Assembly (NCBI GenBank): GCA_030632175.1 | Contig: DAOVVG010000106.1 | Span: 1 to 7,763, forward strand | From: Gammaproteobacteria bacterium | Lineage (GTDB): Bacteria > Pseudomonadota > Gammaproteobacteria > UBA9214 | Length of the DNA: 7,763 nucleotides | Direction of reading: 5' to 3' | In this document: in pieces, positions 5,616 through 7,763 of the stretch | Numbering within the stretch: the first letter of the stretch is position 1 | How the letters are laid out: each line of letters begins with the position of its first letter | Position numbers and translations under genes: made by a program | Notes under the pieces: generated by a model | What the model saw: the letters and a program-made list of their open reading frames with translations, nothing else | Told to the model about the DNA's origin: nothing | Databases searched by the model: none

Positions 5616-6197
5616 CTACCTCGGCCAGAATCCCGACATCGGTCCGCTATTCATCGGTGCGGCCATCTCGTTGACGTCGTTGCTCATCCAGTTGACCGCG
5701 CGGTTCATATTGGTGAGCCTTCCGGTTATCTCCTGCATGTCCACGTTGATCCTGATCATGTCGTTATCGATGGTGGTAACACTCGTGTTCATCTCAAAAA
5801 CCGAACCGGTCATGGCGCCGACATCCTCATTCATCTCCACCATGGATTGAGCAATCACGGGAATCCCGGAAATACTCTTCCCCATCGAATCGACGAGTCC
5901 GGTGATCTCGCGCATATCCTGTGACATGGAACCGAAGCGGCTATACATGCTCTCCAGGTGGTCTGTCATGACGCTCATGTTATTGGCCATCTGAAAGATC
6001 ATGAACACCAGGTAGATAGAAGAGATGATCAGGGTGGCAAAAACGCTCCGTACAATAAAACGGGTTCTGTTCGCAATTTTCGTACCGAGACCATCGAAAT
6101 GCTCCATCTCCTGGCGGAACTCGGTCATCGCACCGGCAATCGCCTCAAAGGCGTCAGCCGTTTTTTCGTTTGGGGGGTCAGTATTGTCGTTATGCAT
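5616..6197 (-). CDS. Membrane-anchored methionine-rich coiled-coil protein, downstream paralog
   Basis: Predicted 193-residue protein of unknown function. A short polar, acidic N-terminus (about 1-40) is followed by a basic patch (K40, R44, R46, R50), one membrane segment (about 51-69) and a long helix. From residue 70 to 182 every seventh residue is Met, Ile, Val or Leu (M70, M77, M84, M91, I98, M105 and so on), with a second hydrophobic series three residues later in the C-terminal half (M122, M129, M136, I143, I150, I157, M164, M171, M178). Methionine makes up 22 of 193 residues. By the positive-inside rule the coil is periplasmic. It ends in SGFWPR. Start ATG lies two bases after the stop of its paralog, so the two are translated as a pair. 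It is not a chemoreceptor: the signalling hairpin motif is absent. Confidence 0.75.
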   Translation of the reverse strand: MHNDNTDPPNEKTADAFEAIAGAMTEFRQEMEHFDGLGTKIANRTRFIVRSVFATLIISSIYLVFMIFQMANNMSVMTDHLESMYSRFGSMSQDMREITGLVDSMGKSISGIPVIAQSMVEMNEDVGAMTGSVFEMNTSVTTIDNDMIRINVDMQEITGRLTNMNRAVNWMSNDVNEMAAPMNSGPMSGFWPR

Positions 6198-6199
6198 GA

Positions 6200-6751
6200 T
6201 TAATCCATTGGATTAAAAATGTTGAACATACGCATCGGGCCGGACATGCGGTTAACATCCCTGCCCATGTGTTGTACCGCGGGATCCAGTCCGCGCATTT
6301 GCCAGGTCATGTTGCCAACCTGGCCGGTAATCCCGTGAACCTGGTTATTGAGACTGCCAATGCTCTGTTGCATGTTGTCGACCTCGACGCGCATCTCGCC
6401 AACGGTGCCGGTGATATCGCTGGTCGCCAGGGTAATGTCAGGAACATGGGAGATATTGCGCTCCATGCCAGAGAGCGTTGTCCTCATCATCGTCATGTCC
6501 TCGGACATCGAGGAAAACTCCACGTTCATCGTGTCCAGCGCGATGATCATCGCATCCATCTTGGATGTGAACGCATACAGCATCATAAGCAGGATGAGCG
6601 TTACTGCACCAAGGCTTACCATCCCGATCCGCAAAATGGCCGTCACCCGCGTGGCAACGCGCACGCTCATCGCATTGCGGATATGCATCGCCCTGCTGAA
6701 ATCTTCAGTCGCCTGCAGGATTCGCTGTTCCTGCTTTGTTGTTATTTCCAT
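6200..6751 (-). CDS. Membrane-anchored methionine-rich coiled-coil protein, upstream paralog
   Basis: Predicted 183-residue protein of unknown function, with the same plan as its downstream neighbour: a charged N-terminal helix (1-40), a basic patch (R31, R35, R41), one membrane segment (about 42-60) and a periplasmic coiled coil to the end. Hydrophobic residues recur every seven positions (F61, M68, M75, M82, M89, M96, V103, then V117, V124, I131 and so on to M173; only T110 breaks it). There are 23 methionines in 183 residues. A gapless hand alignment with the paralog (61-175 against 70-184) gives 33 identities in 115, including SMS-DM and DVN-M. ATG at 6751 has AGGG five bases upstream and fits the promoter. 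An in-frame GTG at 6781 would abut the -10 box upstream of the likely transcript start, and is rejected. Confidence 0.75.
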   Translation of the reverse strand: MEITTKQEQRILQATEDFSRAMHIRNAMSVRVATRVTAILRIGMVSLGAVTLILLMMLYAFTSKMDAMIIALDTMNVEFSSMSEDMTMMRTTLSGMERNISHVPDITLATSDITGTVGEMRVEVDNMQQSIGSLNNQVHGITGQVGNMTWQMRGLDPAVQHMGRDVNRMSGPMRMFNIFNPMD

Positions 6752-6781
6752 AACTGCCCTGTTCCAAACCTTATAACCCAC

Positions 6782-6809
6782 ATTAGATAACTTTTGCAGT
6801 ATCCGTCAA
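6782..6809 (-). promoter_or_regulatory. Promoter of the coiled-coil gene pair
   Basis: On the minus strand TTGACG (6804-6809, 5 of 6) and TCTAAT (6782-6787, 5 of 6) are separated by 16 bp. The predicted transcript starts near 6775, giving a leader of roughly 24 bases that contains the AGGG ribosome binding site before the ATG at 6751. This is the best sigma-70-type promoter in the window. Confidence 0.6.
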
Positions 6810-7186
6810 GGGGTTAGCGTACTTTAACACGGACTGCCCCGGCGGATGACGTCGCGACATTTGTAACGACGGCAAATGGAAAACATTTACCGGCCCCGGT
6901 AATACACCTGCAATAAATGAGGCCCGGTTTGCCATCCGGGTGCAGGGGGTATTCTGATTAGCCGTGCTTGAGGGTGCTGGCCGGTTTTCTCTCTCAGGGC
7001 TGGATGTGCCTGCAATAAACAGAGATGATACGTGGGAATAGCCTGTTCCCGGGACCTGCGTTCTCAACAACCATGGCCATATTGTGCCAGCATACGTCAT
7101 CACAAACTATACTCAGCGCATGGAACCGGTCAATATTATCGTCGTCCCGCAAGCGTTGAGTCATTGGTAATACTGGAGATAACCGC
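6810..7186. other. Divergent intergenic region between coiled-coil pair and Old Yellow Enzyme gene
   Basis: About 380 bp without a supported gene. It contains a two-part inverted repeat: CCTGCA/TGCAGG (6907-6912 with 6941-6946) enclosing CCCGG/CCGGG (6923-6927 with 6936-6940), with a 10-base bulge on the left. An 11-base direct repeat, CCTGCAATAAA, occurs at 6907-6917 and 7009-7019. Near the right end lie a possible -10 box (TATACT, 7108-7113) and a 16-codon frame (7120-7170). A minus-strand frame crossing most of the region has no recognisable domain or start signal and was not called. Confidence 0.5.
7108..7113 (+). promoter_or_regulatory. Possible -10 box for the Old Yellow Enzyme gene
   Basis: TATACT matches the -10 consensus at 5 of 6 positions and lies 73 bases before the ATG at 7187. 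No convincing -35 is present 16-18 bp upstream (TGCCAG at 17 bp). The transcript would start close to 7120, where a 16-codon frame begins. Confidence 0.25.
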
Positions 7187-7763
7187 ATGAAAACCGGCAC
7201 GGAAGACATGACGAACATTGATTTATTCTCGCCCATCAGCCTGGGTGACCTGACATTACCGAACCGCATGGTAATGGCGCCGCTAACGCGTAACCGGGCT
7301 GCCATGCCCGGCAATGTGCCGCAGGCCATGAATGTGACCTACTATGAGCAGCGCGCCAGCGCCGGCCTGATCATCTCTGAAGCAACGCAAGTATCGCCGG
7401 AAGGCATCGGTTATCCGGCAACACCGGGCATTCACAGCAGGGAACAGGTGCAGGGCTGGCGTGCTGTGAATGACGCGGTCCATGCGCAGGGCGGTCGTAT
7501 GTTTGTGCAGCTATGGTACTGCGGCCGCATCTCTCACCCTGATCTGTTGCCGGATAACATGCGACCGGTATCCGCTTCTGCCATCAAGCCCGAAGGTGAC
7601 GCTGTTACCTGCGAGGGATTGAAAGCTTTTGTTGAACCAAGGGCGCTACGCATAGACGAGATGCCCGGTATTGTGGATCAATATCGCCAGGCAGCAACAC
7701 GTGCCAGGGAAGCTGGCTTCGACGGTGTAGAGGTCCATGCCGCCAACGGTTACCTGCTGGATC
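7187..7763 (+). CDS. Old Yellow Enzyme family, NemA/PETN-reductase-like alkene reductase (5' part)
   Basis: The first 192 codons of a gene cut by the window edge; the family is usually about 360 residues. FMN- and NAD(P)H-dependent cytoplasmic reductases of this type reduce activated C=C bonds, N-ethylmaleimide and nitrate esters. Recognisable motifs in order are MAPLTRNRA (30-38, with the flavin-tuning Thr34), YYEQRASAGLIISEATQ (52-68), Y76, VQLWYCGRISHP (107-118), PRALRIDEMPGIV (151-163) and GFDGVEVHAANGYLLD (177-192), with substrate-anchoring H184 and N187. The pentaerythritol tetranitrate reductase/NemA signature QLWHTGR reads QLWYCGR here, an unusual change beside the active site. The ATG at 7187 has GGAG eight bases upstream. 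An alternative ATG at 7208 would shorten the protein by seven residues. It is divergent from the coiled-coil genes. The C-terminal half cannot be assessed. Confidence 0.9.
   Translation, partial: MKTGTEDMTNIDLFSPISLGDLTLPNRMVMAPLTRNRAAMPGNVPQAMNVTYYEQRASAGLIISEATQVSPEGIGYPATPGIHSREQVQGWRAVNDAVHAQGGRMFVQLWYCGRISHPDLLPDNMRPVSASAIKPEGDAVTCEGLKAFVEPRALRIDEMPGIVDQYRQAATRAREAGFDGVEVHAANGYLLD

Noticed and set aside
5488..5850. Plus-strand frame crossing the repeat and the coiled-coil gene
   Set aside because: Its hydrophobic stretch is the antisense of methionine-rich codons (CAT/ATG-type shadows); no independent support.
5616..6751. Chemoreceptor (MCP) signalling proteins
   Set aside because: Heptad-rich coiled coils after a membrane segment resemble MCPs, but the coil is predicted to be periplasmic and the conserved cytoplasmic hairpin tip is absent.
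6783..7103. 106-codon minus-strand frame in the divergent intergenic region
   Set aside because: It runs through the promoter of the coiled-coil pair, resembles no protein family, and contains the direct repeat; judged spurious.
7168..7186. A third ribosome-binding-site hairpin, before the Old Yellow Enzyme gene
   Set aside because: GGTAAT (7166-7171) and ATAACC (7179-7184) enclose the GGAG but pair with a mismatch and only short arms; within chance expectation.

Overview
The window looks like chromosomal DNA of a moderately GC-rich, Gram-negative proteobacterium, probably gammaproteobacterial. Three proteins have Sec-type signal peptides and two are single-pass membrane proteins. Families represented are TRAP-type solute receptor, ArsP/SO_0444-type permease, HtrA protease and NemA-like Old Yellow Enzyme. 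Taxonomy is inferred from these families only. No rRNA, tRNA, CRISPR array or transposase gene was found.

Layout, left to right. (1) 82-1634, plus strand: a small secreted protein of unknown function, coupled by a TGATG overlap to a permease of the YraQ/ArsP_1 (PF03773), SO_0444-like metal-efflux type. (2) 1545-3812, minus strand: a two-gene unit encoding a secreted beta-propeller protein and then a DctP-type TRAP solute receptor, with no TRAP membrane subunits nearby. The receptor gene converges on the permease gene and overlaps it by 90 bp. (3) 4022-5588: a signal-less HtrA/Deg serine protease (minus strand), visibly AT-richer than its neighbours, bracketed by two directly oriented copies of a roughly 70-bp palindromic REP/MITE-like element. 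(4) 5616-6751, minus strand: two tandem paralogous genes for membrane-anchored, methionine-rich coiled-coil proteins, with a good promoter in front. (5) 7187-window end, plus strand: the 5' part of an Old Yellow Enzyme (NemA-like) gene, divergent from the coiled-coil pair.

How the genes may work together: the first pair plausibly exports a metal or metalloid, with the small periplasmic protein as accessory. The propeller and receptor are both expected in the periplasm and probably act together in binding or sensing a solute. The coiled-coil pair probably forms a periplasmic rod or hetero-oligomer anchored in the inner membrane. The protease looks like an inserted or rearranged cassette.

The most unusual signals are: both genes of the propeller/receptor unit have a Shine-Dalgarno-like sequence in the loop of a perfect hairpin ending exactly one base before the start codon; the coiled-coil paralogs carry an almost unbroken heptad pattern built largely on methionine; and the repeat pair encloses the protease gene.
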